From NCBI GenBank assembly GCA_019509985.1, contig JAEKLF010000039.1, positions 1 through 64,000 on the forward strand: a stretch of DNA of 64,000 bases, read 5' to 3'. The DNA comes from Burkholderiales bacterium. Lineage in GTDB: Bacteria > Pseudomonadota > Gammaproteobacteria > Burkholderiales > Burkholderiaceae_C. Positions 41,209 to 50,189 of the stretch are shown one piece after another; position 1 is the stretch's first letter, and every line of letters begins with the position of its first letter. A program made the position numbers and the translations under genes. The notes beneath the pieces are model-generated. The model was not told the DNA's origin and did not search any database. It saw only the letters and a program-made list of their open reading frames with translations.

Positions 41209-42222
41209 ATGGCCTTCACACCCGACCTCCCCAGCCCGAAAAGCGCGGGCGACGCGATCCGCTCGAAAGACTGGAACGACCTGATCACCGAGACCCAGCG
41301 GCTGGACACCGCCAAGGTCAACCGCGCCGGCGACACCATCGCCGGCAACCTGTCCATCGCCGGCGCGCTGGCCATCGGCAAGGCAGCCGCGGCCGGCGCG
41401 GCCAAGCTGGACATCGCCGGCGACGTCAGCCTCAACGACAACAGCGTCTGGCTGCGCGGCATCGCCGACCCCAACCACGGCCTGGCCTGGCGCGGCGGCG
41501 GCAAGCCGTTCGCAGGCGTCAACGTCGATGGCCCGGTGCTGTGGGGCAACAACGGCGGCGCCTTGGGCAGCCACATCAACGGCAGCCCCGGCACGGACAA
41601 CATCGCGCTGGGCTGGGACAACGCCGGCCGCGTGCGCGTCAACGTGCCCAGCACCGAGCTGAAGTTCGACGTCGGCGGCCGCATCCGGCTGCGGCAGGCG
41701 GCCGAGGGCAGCGCCGGCCTGTGGCTGAACCAGACGACGCCGGGCAACGACCGCGCCTTCATCGGCATGATGGACGACAACACCGTCGGCTTCTGGGGCA
41801 ACACCGGCATCGGCTGGGGCCTGACGATGAACACGACGACCGGCGACGTCGCCCACGTCCGCAACATCACGTCGCCACGCTTTCGTTCGACGACGCTGAT
41901 GTTCACCCGCGCCGGCCCGATGACGTTGTCGACCTCATTCACCAGCAACGGCGGCACGCTGCTGGTCATGGCCTCGGGCAGCGCGTTTCGCAGCAGCGCG
42001 GGCCGCATCGGCTTCTTCGTTCAGATCGACAGCATCAACCGCGTGGTGGCACTGGCCTTCACCAACGAGAGCGGCAGCCACAAGGCCATCCCGCCGACCT
42101 TCACGACGCTGACCGGCCTCGCGGCCGGCACGCACACCCTCGCGCTGGCACCGGTCGACGGCAATACGCAGAGCGATTTCAACGACTTCTTCAACGTCGT
42201 CGTGCTGGAGCTGCCGTTCTGA
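41209..42222 (+). CDS. tail fibre-like protein
   Basis: A 337-residue protein. It starts with an N-terminal docking segment (SKDWNDLITETQRLDTAKVN), then repeated short beta-turn units typical of fibre shafts (GDTIAGNLSIAGALAIGKAA, LDIAGDVSLNDNSVWLRGIA, VGFWGNTGIGWGLTMN). The last 110 residues form a distinct beta-sandwich-like head (LMFTRAGPMTLSTSFTSNGG). This is the likely receptor-binding fibre or collar protein of the particle. The target cell type cannot be told from sequence. Confidence 0.65.
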   Translation: MAFTPDLPSPKSAGDAIRSKDWNDLITETQRLDTAKVNRAGDTIAGNLSIAGALAIGKAAAAGAAKLDIAGDVSLNDNSVWLRGIADPNHGLAWRGGGKPFAGVNVDGPVLWGNNGGALGSHINGSPGTDNIALGWDNAGRVRVNVPSTELKFDVGGRIRLRQAAEGSAGLWLNQTTPGNDRAFIGMMDDNTVGFWGNTGIGWGLTMNTTTGDVAHVRNITSPRFRSTTLMFTRAGPMTLSTSFTSNGGTLLVMASGSAFRSSAGRIGFFVQIDSINRVVALAFTNESGSHKAIPPTFTTLTGLAAGTHTLALAPVDGNTQSDFNDFFNVVVLELPF

Positions 42223-42277
42223 CCGTTGGCGTTCGCTGCGCCCTCGCCAACCGACGGGTTTGATTCAAGGAGCTGAC

Positions 42278-42778
42278 ATGTACGTTTTCATCGACAAGAA
42301 ATCGAAGGCCCTGCTCCATGTGGCCAATGTCTCGCCGGGCGACGAGCGCGAGCCGGTGGCCTTCTTCGACAAGTACGACCCAAAGACAATGGAAGTCGGC
42401 CGCGCCGAAGACCAGTTCGTGCCGGCCAAATTCGCGATCAGGAAAGGCGTCGTCGTGGACCTGGATGCGCCGCCCGCAGAGACGCTGGCCCATGCCCGCG
42501 CCCGCAAGCTCGGCGAGATCAAGCAGCAGGCACTGGCGGAGCGTGCCGCCATCGCACCCGACTACCAGCTGCTGAACGCCGGCTTGGGGCTCTACGAGGC
42601 CGACCGCGCGCAGCAGCTGCGCGACACCGTCAACGCCTTCCGCGCCGAGGCCGATCGGCTGGAAGTGCTGATCGGCAAGGCCAAGACCGTGGCCGACGTG
42701 GACGCGGTCCGGGCCAAGTTCCCGACCGCGCTGGTCACGCCCAAGCCAGCCGCCAAGTCACGATCCAAGAGTGGTTGA
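42278..42778 (+). CDS. tail fibre assembly-like protein
   Basis: A 166-residue protein with a small N-terminal beta domain (MYVFIDKKSKALLHVANVSP) and a helical C-terminus (KLGEIKQQALAERAAIAPDY, LYEADRAQQLRDTVNAFRAE). It ends in a basic tail. Fibre-assembly chaperones downstream of fibre genes share this layout. AAGGAG seven bases ahead of the ATG fixes the start at 42278. Confidence 0.5.
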   Translation: MYVFIDKKSKALLHVANVSPGDEREPVAFFDKYDPKTMEVGRAEDQFVPAKFAIRKGVVVDLDAPPAETLAHARARKLGEIKQQALAERAAIAPDYQLLNAGLGLYEADRAQQLRDTVNAFRAEADRLEVLIGKAKTVADVDAVRAKFPTALVTPKPAAKSRSKSG

Positions 42779-42794
42779 AAAGGAGAAGCGATCC

Positions 42795-42998
42795 ATGTCC
42801 GATTTGGAGCCCAAGCTGCGCCAGCGCCTCGAAGCGCTGCGGGCCGAATACACCAAAGGCCAGCAGACCCTGCAGGAACTGGAGAGCCAAATCACCAGCG
42901 TGCGCGCGACGCTGATGCGCATCAGCGGCGCCGTGCAGGTGCTTCAGGAGACGCTGGACGACACGACCGAGCAGCCACCGCAGTTGCCCGCGTCATGA
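42795..42998 (+). CDS. small coiled-coil protein
   Basis: A 67-residue protein made almost wholly of one long helix with heptads (LEPKLRQRLEALRAEYTKGQ, LQELESQITSVRATLMRISG), ending in an acidic/proline tail. AGGAG lies upstream of the ATG at 42795. A trimeric or dimeric coiled coil accessory to the fibre or capsule is plausible; function unknown. Confidence 0.6.
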   Translation: MSDLEPKLRQRLEALRAEYTKGQQTLQELESQITSVRATLMRISGAVQVLQETLDDTTEQPPQLPAS

Positions 42999-43010
42999 GC
43001 TGACACCACC

Positions 43011-43787
43011 ATGCTGCTCGCACTCGAAACCGCCATCACCACGCTGCTGCAGAACAGCTTCCCGGCGCTGTTCGGCGGTGCCGGCGCGGTGCAGATCGGC
43101 TTCGACAACGCCAGCTGGCAGCTCGACCCCAGTTCGCTGGACCCGGTGGCCGGCGAGCCCGGCCCGCTCGATGCCCAGGACGCGCTGGCCTTCGACCCGG
43201 CAAACCCAAGCGGCCCGTTCACGCTGGCACGCAAGCCCTACCCAGGCCCCAAGCGCGTCTACCTGCGCTCACCGGCGGGCGAGCTGGTGGCGCTGTCGCC
43301 GAGCGAGCTGAGTTGGGACCGGGCCGACGCGGCGAAGTTCACGTTCACGCCCCGGCCGGGCCGGGTGCTGACGGGCTTCAACCAGCTGCAGGTGCTTTAC
43401 GGCATCGTCGCCGCCGGCACGCAGCTGAAGGCGCAGTACCAGGCCGCGTTGACACTCACCGGCAGCAGCGCGGCGCAGGCCGAACAGGCGTTGTCGCTGT
43501 CGCTGGCCGCGCTGGCGCTGAACCGCGACGCGCTGCGCAACGGTGCCGCCTATCAGTTTGCGGCCGGTGGCTACCAGGTGGCCGGCGCGCTGAAGACGCT
43601 GGGCTTCACACGCGGCACCACCACAGGCAATGCCCACAGCATCCAGCTCGCCGCCGAGCTCAACCTGCTGGTGCAGCGCCTGCTCGGCGAGGACGAGGGC
43701 GTGCCGATCATGCAGGTGCTGTCCCCCGGCCGGCCAGGCTTGCCGGGCGGCCGCCAGGTCGACATCGACCCGATCGTGCAGTCATGA
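43011..43787 (+). CDS. tail cluster protein, possible terminator/cap
   Basis: A 258-residue protein starting with an amphipathic helix (LLALETAITTLLQNSFPALF). Beta-strands follow (VYLRSPAGELVALSPSEL, RVLTGFNQLQVLYG) and then a helical bundle (AQAEQALSLSLAALALNRDA). The N-terminal helix and length recall tail-terminator (DUF4255-like) proteins of contractile injection systems, but the match is weak. It is the last tail-type gene before the large subtilase. Confidence 0.4.
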   Translation: MLLALETAITTLLQNSFPALFGGAGAVQIGFDNASWQLDPSSLDPVAGEPGPLDAQDALAFDPANPSGPFTLARKPYPGPKRVYLRSPAGELVALSPSELSWDRADAAKFTFTPRPGRVLTGFNQLQVLYGIVAAGTQLKAQYQAALTLTGSSAAQAEQALSLSLAALALNRDALRNGAAYQFAAGGYQVAGALKTLGFTRGTTTGNAHSIQLAAELNLLVQRLLGEDEGVPIMQVLSPGRPGLPGGRQVDIDPIVQS

Positions 43788-43857
43788 GCTCCGCACGGCC
43801 GCACGAAGGGGCTCAACGCCCGCCTGCCGGGACAGCGCGCAGCGCAAGGGGTGCACC

Positions 43858-46800
43858 ATGACCAGCGTCGCCTTCATCCGCCTCGACCCGGACCGCGCAC
43901 CCGAGCAGGCCGCCTTCCTGCGCAGCCGCGTCACCGTGCTGCGCGAGTCGGGCGGTCAGATGTGGGTGCGGCTGGAAGACCCGCAGGTGGCAACGCTGCA
44001 GGCCGAAGGCATGGAGGTCACGGTCCACGCCGACGCGGGCGAGGTGGCGCTCGGGCCCGTCGTGTGGCGGCCGACCGAGGAAGCGCCGCAGCCACCGCCA
44101 TCGCTGGCCGCCGCGCCGCCCTCGGGTGCCGACACGGCCGACTGGGTGGTGCTCTTCGTCGCGCCACCTGACAAGGCCTGGCTGCAGGAACTGATGCTGG
44201 CCGGCGCCGAACCGCTGCAGCAGGTCGGTGCCACGGCCACCGTCTACCGCATGACGGCCGCGGAGCAAGCCGCGGTGAGCGCCCTGCCCGAGGTGGCCGC
44301 GGTGAGCCTTTTCCATCCGGCCTACGTGCCGGCGCTGGAGCTGTGCGGCCTCGACACGCCGCTGACTGCCGCCACGCTCGCCAGCCTCACGCTGCACATC
44401 CCGCCCGGCGCGCCCGAGGGCAACCTCGAGCTGCGCGCCTTCGAGGCGCTCGACGCCGACACGCTGCGCACTGCCATCGAGGCGGCCGGCGCCGTCATCG
44501 TCAGCGACACCGACCAGGGCTTCGTCGTCAATCTGGCCGACGCGAGCCAAGCCCCAGCTCTGTTCTCGGTGCGCGGCCTGCTGAGCGCGTCGACCGCGTC
44601 CTTCCCGACCCTGGCCGTGCACAACGCCGGCGTGATCCTGGGGGCCAACCAGGTGCGCGACCTCGGCACGACCAACTTCCTCGTCAACCTCGACGGCAGC
44701 GGGGAGCTGGGCGCCGTCGTCGACTCGGGCTTCGACGTCGGCGTGCTGGGTGGCGCCGTCGTGCCCGCCGGCGCGATGACGCCTTTCCACCCGGACCTCG
44801 CGGCGAACATCCGCCTGCTGGCCCCCGCCGCCAACCCGCTGGCCGGCGGCGCCGTGCCGGACAACGCGCCCCACGGCACGCACGTCGCCGGCATCATCGC
44901 GGCCGATGGCAGCGGCTCGGGCAACCTGACGCGCGGCGTCGCGCCGCGGGCGGCATTGATCGGCCTGGGCCCGCTGCCGAATGGCTCGATCAGCGTGCCC
45001 TTCAGCTTCGCCGCCGACAGGGGTGCGGCGGTCATCAACAACTCCTGGGGCTTTCCGCACGTGGGCGCCGTCGGCAACCCCTACGCGGCGCGCGCCACCG
45101 CGGCCGACCGCTGGTGCTTCGACAACCCGGACGTGCTGGTCCTCTTCGCCGCCGGCAATGCCGAAGTTGACAACTTCGGCGGCCCTGACGGCGTGCTGGA
45201 CGCTCGCACGCTGATGCAGCACCAAGCCGCGAAGAACGTGTTCACCGTCGGTGCCAGCGAAAACCTGCGCAACGACGCGGGCTGGCGCGACAGCTACCGG
45301 CTGTTCTTCGGCGGCTATGTTCACGCCGCTTTCAACGCGACGGCCGGCGGGGCGCCGGCGACCTTCAGCATGTCCGACAACTCAGCGCAGGTGGCGTTGT
45401 TCAGCAATCGCGGCGTGGTGCGCACGCCGGCCAACGCCAGCACCGGCCGCGTCAAGCCCGACATCGTCGCGCCCGGCACCAACATCCTGTCCTGCCGCTC
45501 GCAGTGGGTGGCACAGCCACCGGCGCTGCCGGCCCCGCCCGTTGTCGACCCCTTCTACTCCAACAACTTCGACAGCATGCTGCCGCCAGCGCTGATCGGC
45601 TTGCGCAACCTCTACCAGGTCTTCCATGGCACGAGCATGGCCACGCCCATGGTCAGCGGCTCGGCGCTGCTGGTGCGCCAGTACTACCGCACGCGCCACG
45701 CGCAGCTGCGCCGGCCGCTGCTGCTGCAGGGTGTGCCGATGCCGGCGGCGCCCGCGGCGCAGCCGGGCTTCCCGAGCCGCCCGGCGACTGCCCAGCACCC
45801 AGACGGCCTCGTCTTCGCGTGGGTCACGCCGGCGCTGCCGGCCGCGGCGACGCAGGTCGTCGCGATGCGCGTGGCGCGCCACCACCAGGGGCCGGTCGAT
45901 GCCGCGCCGGTCGCGCTGCAGGCAGGCGTCGGCGACCACCCGGCCATCGCGCTTGCGACGCTTGCGGACAAGACCTTCCTGCTTCACCGCCAGGCCGACG
46001 GCAAGGCCAAGCTGAGCTGCTATGACCGCCAGCTCGCGCCGTTGGCGGCCTTCGGTACCAACGGTGTCGTCACGCTGGCGCAGGACGCGCGGACGGTCGA
46101 CACCGTCGCGCCGGCGCTGCTGACCGCCAACAACCATGTGATCTGCCTGTGGCCGACGTCGCCAGGGCAAGGCTTCTTCTTCCAGCGGTTCGACGCAACG
46201 AGCGGCGCGGCCGTGGATGCAACGCCGCTGAACCTGATGAACGTGGACGGCAGCGGCCAGCAGCGGGCCGCCGCCTACGACGGCGACCGCGTGACGCTGG
46301 CCGCCGTCATCCACGGCGCCAGCTTCCAGCTGACGTTGCGGCAGATCGACGGCAGCGCGGTGCTGCACCCGGCGGCCGTCGTCGTTGCTGACGACCGGGC
46401 CAGCGAGATCCGCGAACCCTGCATCCTGTGGGACCCGCTGCTGCGTCGCTACTGGGTCGCTTGGTGCGACGCGCGCACGGTGCCCGGCGGGCAGGTCTTC
46501 ATCGCCGGTTTCGATGCACAGCTGACGCCGGTGGTGGCGCCGAAGATGATCGTCAGCATCGGCATCGCCGGCCACATGCGGCGCCCGCAGCTGGCGCTGC
46601 ATCCGTCGGGCGGCTACCTGCTGGCGTGGGAGGACGACTCGCAAGGCGGCCACTTCGACCTCTACCTGACGCTGCTGGACACCTCCGGCACCGTCGACGG
46701 CCGCATCGCCCCCGACGCCAGCTCGGCCGGCCGCAGCTCCGTGCGCGTGACCGACTCGCCCGGCGACGCCAGCGGATTCGCGCTGTTCGGCGATGCCGAG

Positions 46801-48888
46801 GGTTTCGTGCTGGCCTACCAGAACGCGGACGAGGTCAACGACGACCAGATCGGCATCTACACGCTGAACCTCACGCCTGACCTGGCCTTCGAGGCCCAGG
46901 TCGACACCGCCACGCCCTTCCTGCGCAACGGCAAGTACCAGGTACTGACGCTGCAGGATCAATCCGACACCACGCTTTCGCCCATTGCCGCGGTGTGGAC
47001 GGGCGCGACCTGGGACCTGATGCGCGAGGCACCGGGCCTGAACCTGACCAGCAACCAGCAATGGCTGCGCCTGGGCGCCGACGGCGCGCCCGACCCGCGC
47101 CACGGCGTGAGCGGCGTTCGCGAGCGCGCCTACACGGGGCTGGTGATCAACGTCGAGATGCTGTGGACCGGCAATGACCGGCGCATCGGTGTCAGCAACG
47201 ACGTGATGGCCGGCGTCACCGTCTTCCTCGATGACGCCGACGGCGCGCCGGTCGCCGGCTTTGGCACCGGCGGCGCGCAGGTGGTGGTCGACGCGGCCAT
47301 GCCCACGCACGACCGCACGCCGCCGCAGCTGGGCTTCTTCACGTCACCGGCCTTCACTGTCGTCGTGGCCTACGGCAGCATGCAGGGGCCGACATTGCAC
47401 CTGCGCCAGCAACGCCTGCGCGCCAACGGCGCCAGCGCCGGCGCGCCGGTGGATCTGGTCACTTGCGACGGCGTGGCCAGCCACGGCTGGTACATCTTCG
47501 TCAACGGCGTGGAGGCCTGCGGCGTGGCCATCTATCACCGCGTGGTCGGCGCCAACACGCAGGTGCTGTGCCGGCGCTTCAGCGCGGCCGGCGCGCCGCT
47601 GGCCGCCGAGGTGCTGGTCAGCAGCGCAGCCGGCGAGGCGCGCAATGCCGTCATCGCGCGCCGGCCCATCGCGATCAACAGCGCGCGGCGCGAGTACGGC
47701 GCGGCCTGGCAGCACCGGGCGGCCGCGGCCAACCCGTTCGAGATCCACTTCAGCCGCATCGATCGGCTCGGCCAACCCATGGCCAATCCGCCGGTGGCCG
47801 GCGTCGTGCAGCCGGTGTCGGATGTCAGCGTCATCAACCCGGCCACGCCCGGCTGGAGCGCCACGCGAGACGCCGTCGAGCCGCAGCTGGTGTCCACCTA
47901 CCTGCACGAACCATGGACGCAGCCGCCGCCGGCCGGCGTGCAGCCACCGGAATGGAGCCCGTCGTGGGGCCTGGCCTGGATCGGCATCGAACCCGTCAGT
48001 GGCGTGCGCCGGCTCTACTTCACGATGCTCGACGAGAACGGCCGCCGCCTGGCCGTGCCGCAGCCACCACCGGCGGCCGGCGCGCTGCTGCCGCCACTAG
48101 CCGCGCCCATCCTCGCCTTTGGCAGCCCGACCGGCTTCGTGCAGGACTTCCGGCTGACGTGGAACGGCCGCATCTTCATGCTGGCCTGGACGGAGCAGGA
48201 GCTGGGCCGGCTCAAGCAGCGCTGCACGCTGATCAACCGCCGCGCCAGCCAGGACGCCTACGCGCTGCCCAGCGCCGCGCTGCTGCGCGCCACGCTCGTC
48301 AACGGCGCCACCAACCTCACGCCAGCGTCGCTGCCCGACCGCACGTCGGGGTACGGCTGGGGCCTGGTGAACCTGCGCCAGACGCTGGCGCCGGCCCTGC
48401 CCTTCACGCTGCAGGTCCGCGACGACTGCGCCTTGGGCCCCGGCCGGTCCGTGCGTTATGCGTTCACGCTGCCCGCCGGCACCGTGCTGCTGCGCGTGAC
48501 GCTGACCTGGACCGACCCGCCCGGCCCCCAGCTGATGCGCCACCTGCACCTGACCGTGCGCGCACCGGTGCCGCCCGCGCCGGGCGTGCGCGCACAGTTC
48601 TTCGGCAACCTGTGGGACACGGCGCCCGGCCGCACCCATCTGTCACGCGCCGTCGCCCACCCGCCCGGTGCGACCGACGTGCACGAGAACCAGCAAACCT
48701 ACAAGCAGGTCGTCGTCGCCAACCCGACCGCCGGCGAGTACGAAGTCGAGGTCGCGGTCGCCGGCTTCGGCGCCGACCTGTTCAACCAGCAGAACCTGCA
48801 GCCCTTCGCGCTGGTGTTCGCGGGCACCGGGCCGGAGCAGCGCTTTAACCAGCCGGTCGCCGCGGTGGTCGGCGCAGGGATCTACTGA
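43858..48888 (+). CDS. giant subtilase with beta-propeller-like insert
   Basis: A 1676-residue S8-family serine protease without a signal peptide. Residues 1 to about 265 hold two prodomain-like units. The catalytic residues are Asp289 (VVDSGFD), His339 (HGTHVAGIIAADG) and Ser593 (HGTSMATPMVSG), with AAGN as oxyanion region. After LLVRQYY (about 613) the domain is interrupted for about 840 residues by roughly seven units of a VAW-D-type beta-propeller repeat (YWVAWCDAR, YLLAWEDDS, GFVLAYQNA, YGAAWQHRA, FMLAWTEQE). The subtilase then resumes at about 1472 (SAALLRATLVNGATNL, GYGWGLVNL), followed by a KP-43-like jelly-roll (VTLTWTDPPG). It starts 70 bases after the last tail gene on the same strand; a cargo role is inferred. 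Confidence 0.85.
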   Translation: MTSVAFIRLDPDRAPEQAAFLRSRVTVLRESGGQMWVRLEDPQVATLQAEGMEVTVHADAGEVALGPVVWRPTEEAPQPPPSLAAAPPSGADTADWVVLFVAPPDKAWLQELMLAGAEPLQQVGATATVYRMTAAEQAAVSALPEVAAVSLFHPAYVPALELCGLDTPLTAATLASLTLHIPPGAPEGNLELRAFEALDADTLRTAIEAAGAVIVSDTDQGFVVNLADASQAPALFSVRGLLSASTASFPTLAVHNAGVILGANQVRDLGTTNFLVNLDGSGELGAVVDSGFDVGVLGGAVVPAGAMTPFHPDLAANIRLLAPAANPLAGGAVPDNAPHGTHVAGIIAADGSGSGNLTRGVAPRAALIGLGPLPNGSISVPFSFAADRGAAVINNSWGFPHVGAVGNPYAARATAADRWCFDNPDVLVLFAAGNAEVDNFGGPDGVLDARTLMQHQAAKNVFTVGASENLRNDAGWRDSYRLFFGGYVHAAFNATAGGAPATFSMSDNSAQVALFSNRGVVRTPANASTGRVKPDIVAPGTNILSCRSQWVAQPPALPAPPVVDPFYSNNFDSMLPPALIGLRNLYQVFHGTSMATPMVSGSALLVRQYYRTRHAQLRRPLLLQGVPMPAAPAAQPGFPSRPATAQHPDGLVFAWVTPALPAAATQVVAMRVARHHQGPVDAAPVALQAGVGDHPAIALATLADKTFLLHRQADGKAKLSCYDRQLAPLAAFGTNGVVTLAQDARTVDTVAPALLTANNHVICLWPTSPGQGFFFQRFDATSGAAVDATPLNLMNVDGSGQQRAAAYDGDRVTLAAVIHGASFQLTLRQIDGSAVLHPAAVVVADDRASEIREPCILWDPLLRRYWVAWCDARTVPGGQVFIAGFDAQLTPVVAPKMIVSIGIAGHMRRPQLALHPSGGYLLAWEDDSQGGHFDLYLTLLDTSGTVDGRIAPDASSAGRSSVRVTDSPGDASGFALFGDAEGFVLAYQNADEVNDDQIGIYTLNLTPDLAFEAQVDTATPFLRNGKYQVLTLQDQSDTTLSPIAAVWTGATWDLMREAPGLNLTSNQQWLRLGADGAPDPRHGVSGVRERAYTGLVINVEMLWTGNDRRIGVSNDVMAGVTVFLDDADGAPVAGFGTGGAQVVVDAAMPTHDRTPPQLGFFTSPAFTVVVAYGSMQGPTLHLRQQRLRANGASAGAPVDLVTCDGVASHGWYIFVNGVEACGVAIYHRVVGANTQVLCRRFSAAGAPLAAEVLVSSAAGEARNAVIARRPIAINSARREYGAAWQHRAAAANPFEIHFSRIDRLGQPMANPPVAGVVQPVSDVSVINPATPGWSATRDAVEPQLVSTYLHEPWTQPPPAGVQPPEWSPSWGLAWIGIEPVSGVRRLYFTMLDENGRRLAVPQPPPAAGALLPPLAAPILAFGSPTGFVQDFRLTWNGRIFMLAWTEQELGRLKQRCTLINRRASQDAYALPSAALLRATLVNGATNLTPASLPDRTSGYGWGLVNLRQTLAPALPFTLQVRDDCALGPGRSVRYAFTLPAGTVLLRVTLTWTDPPGPQLMRHLHLTVRAPVPPAPGVRAQFFGNLWDTAPGRTHLSRAVAHPPGATDVHENQQTYKQVVVANPTAGEYEVEVAVAGFGADLFNQQNLQPFALVFAGTGPEQRFNQPVAAVVGAGIY

Positions 48889-49204
48889 CGAGGCAGCCCG
48901 CAAAAACCGCAGTGTTGTCATGGTCCACGGCGACTGAGCCGGAGAAGGCCATGACGTTCCGGGACACTCGATCGTCAACCTGCGAGCGCGCTCAGAGGGG
49001 CAGCATCAAGTACTTAGTGCCTCTTCTCGGCGGACTCAGGCTGGCGTCGGAGGAGCCACTCCTTGAATGCCTCGGCATTCACAACCTCACCGGAAGGCTT
49101 GACCAGTTCCACGCGCAGCGCTCGGCCTGTTGATGCTCGCCGAAAACACCCGCCAAGGGGATGCGGACAAAAACTTGGACTGGTTATGCGGCGATGCCCA
49201 GGCG

Positions 49205-49310
49205 CCGCCGATGCTCGGCACACGGCGTCCACGCGCCTCAGCGCAGCGTCGGTGCTGGCCCGCATGTCCAGCGGCTCGACCGCCAGCCACGCCACATCCA
49301 CCCGGATCAA
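49205..49310 (-). mobile_element. IS66-family TnpB (Orf2) remnant
   Basis: The minus strand reads LIRVDVAWLAVEPLDMRAST and then DAALRRVDAV, matching the N-terminus of IS66 Orf2/TnpB proteins (IRVD..WLAVEPLDMRAGTDTALARVV). After that the frame is lost. Surrounding sequence in both directions is scrambled. Apart from this fragment the stretch from 48889 to 49486 holds nothing I can identify. Confidence 0.65.
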
Positions 49311-49486
49311 CGCAGCTTCTCGCGCAGCCAAGAGGCGCAGGAAGCAGCGCCTGCCATCGGTCAACGAACCCGTACATGGACCGAGAGCCGCGCTGCAGCT
49401 CCAGCGCAACCGTCTGGCTGGCAGCGAAGCCCATTCAGGAGCGCTGGAAGGCCAGGGCGTCTGAGCGCCACGACTGCCGGCGAGCT

Positions 49487-50146
49487 TCAGGAAGCCGTTG
49501 CCGTATTGGCCACGAGGCAACGGGTCTGATAAGGGGTGACCTTGTTGAACACGCTGTTAACAACCGTGCTCGGACATGTCGCGACAATCAGCCGGTATGC
49601 CCCTGCGACGACATTGTTGACGGTCGAATTCGCGCCGACATAAAGCGTCTGGGTCACACCAAATACGCCCATGTTCAGGTACAGGTCCTTGAGCATCACC
49701 TCCGCAGCGTCGTAGGGCGTGCTGACGGTGCCGATAAAGAAGAACTTTTCACCGAGCAGCAACGGAGTGCGCCACCCGTTGATGCTTCCATTTCTGATCG
49801 CAAGGCCTCTTGCCGGTGCCGGGCCTGTGAATCGGATCGCGGCTTCGCCAGAGGACGTATCCCCGATCATCGCGAAGCCGTTGAGGTCGATCGTTACGTT
49901 CGGAACCGTGATGACGATGCCATCCATTCCCGAGGGCACGGTGAGGTTGCCCGCGAGGCGATAGCTGCCGGGCTGCGTGATGGTGATGGGATAGCCGGCT
50001 GTATCGCCCGGCGTCGCGCCGCCAGCCAAGGCCTTGTTCTGATCAATCAGGACGACGCCGTCGACGGCCATCGCCATGAGAGGCAGGACAGCGAGGAGGC
50101 CGGTCGCGGCGCGGATGAGGTATGGGAATGGCATCGCAATCTTCAT
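49487..50146 (-). CDS. secreted right-handed beta-helix-like protein
   Basis: A 219-residue protein with an N-terminal signal peptide (YLIRAATGLLAVLPLMAMAV, cleaved after AMA). The body shows parallel beta-helix features: PITITQPGSYRLAGNLTVPS, GIVITVPNVTIDLNGFAMIG, GLAIRNGSINGW. This pattern is common in secreted pectate-lyase-fold proteins of unknown function. No catalytic residues can be assigned. The ATG at 50146 has AGGAGCTCTGAC upstream; longer frames lack a signal peptide. It is encoded with the PEP-CTERM-like gene on the same strand. Confidence 0.65.
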   Translation of the reverse strand: MKIAMPFPYLIRAATGLLAVLPLMAMAVDGVVLIDQNKALAGGATPGDTAGYPITITQPGSYRLAGNLTVPSGMDGIVITVPNVTIDLNGFAMIGDTSSGEAAIRFTGPAPARGLAIRNGSINGWRTPLLLGEKFFFIGTVSTPYDAAEVMLKDLYLNMGVFGVTQTLYVGANSTVNNVVAGAYRLIVATCPSTVVNSVFNKVTPYQTRCLVANTATAS

Positions 50147-50189
50147 GTCAGAGCTCCTGGTGAGTGGCGGAAGTGTCCAAAGGCCTGTG

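Noticed and set aside
37180..41856. Minus-strand open frame of more than 1500 codons opposite the baseplate genes
   Set aside because: Composition is the mirror image of GC-rich third positions; no family motifs, and the plus strand carries recognisable gp25, gpJ and tail-I proteins throughout.
23845..43787. Interpretation as a complete prophage
   Set aside because: No integrase, repressor, terminase, portal, capsid or lysis genes are visible between the flanking chromosomal genes.
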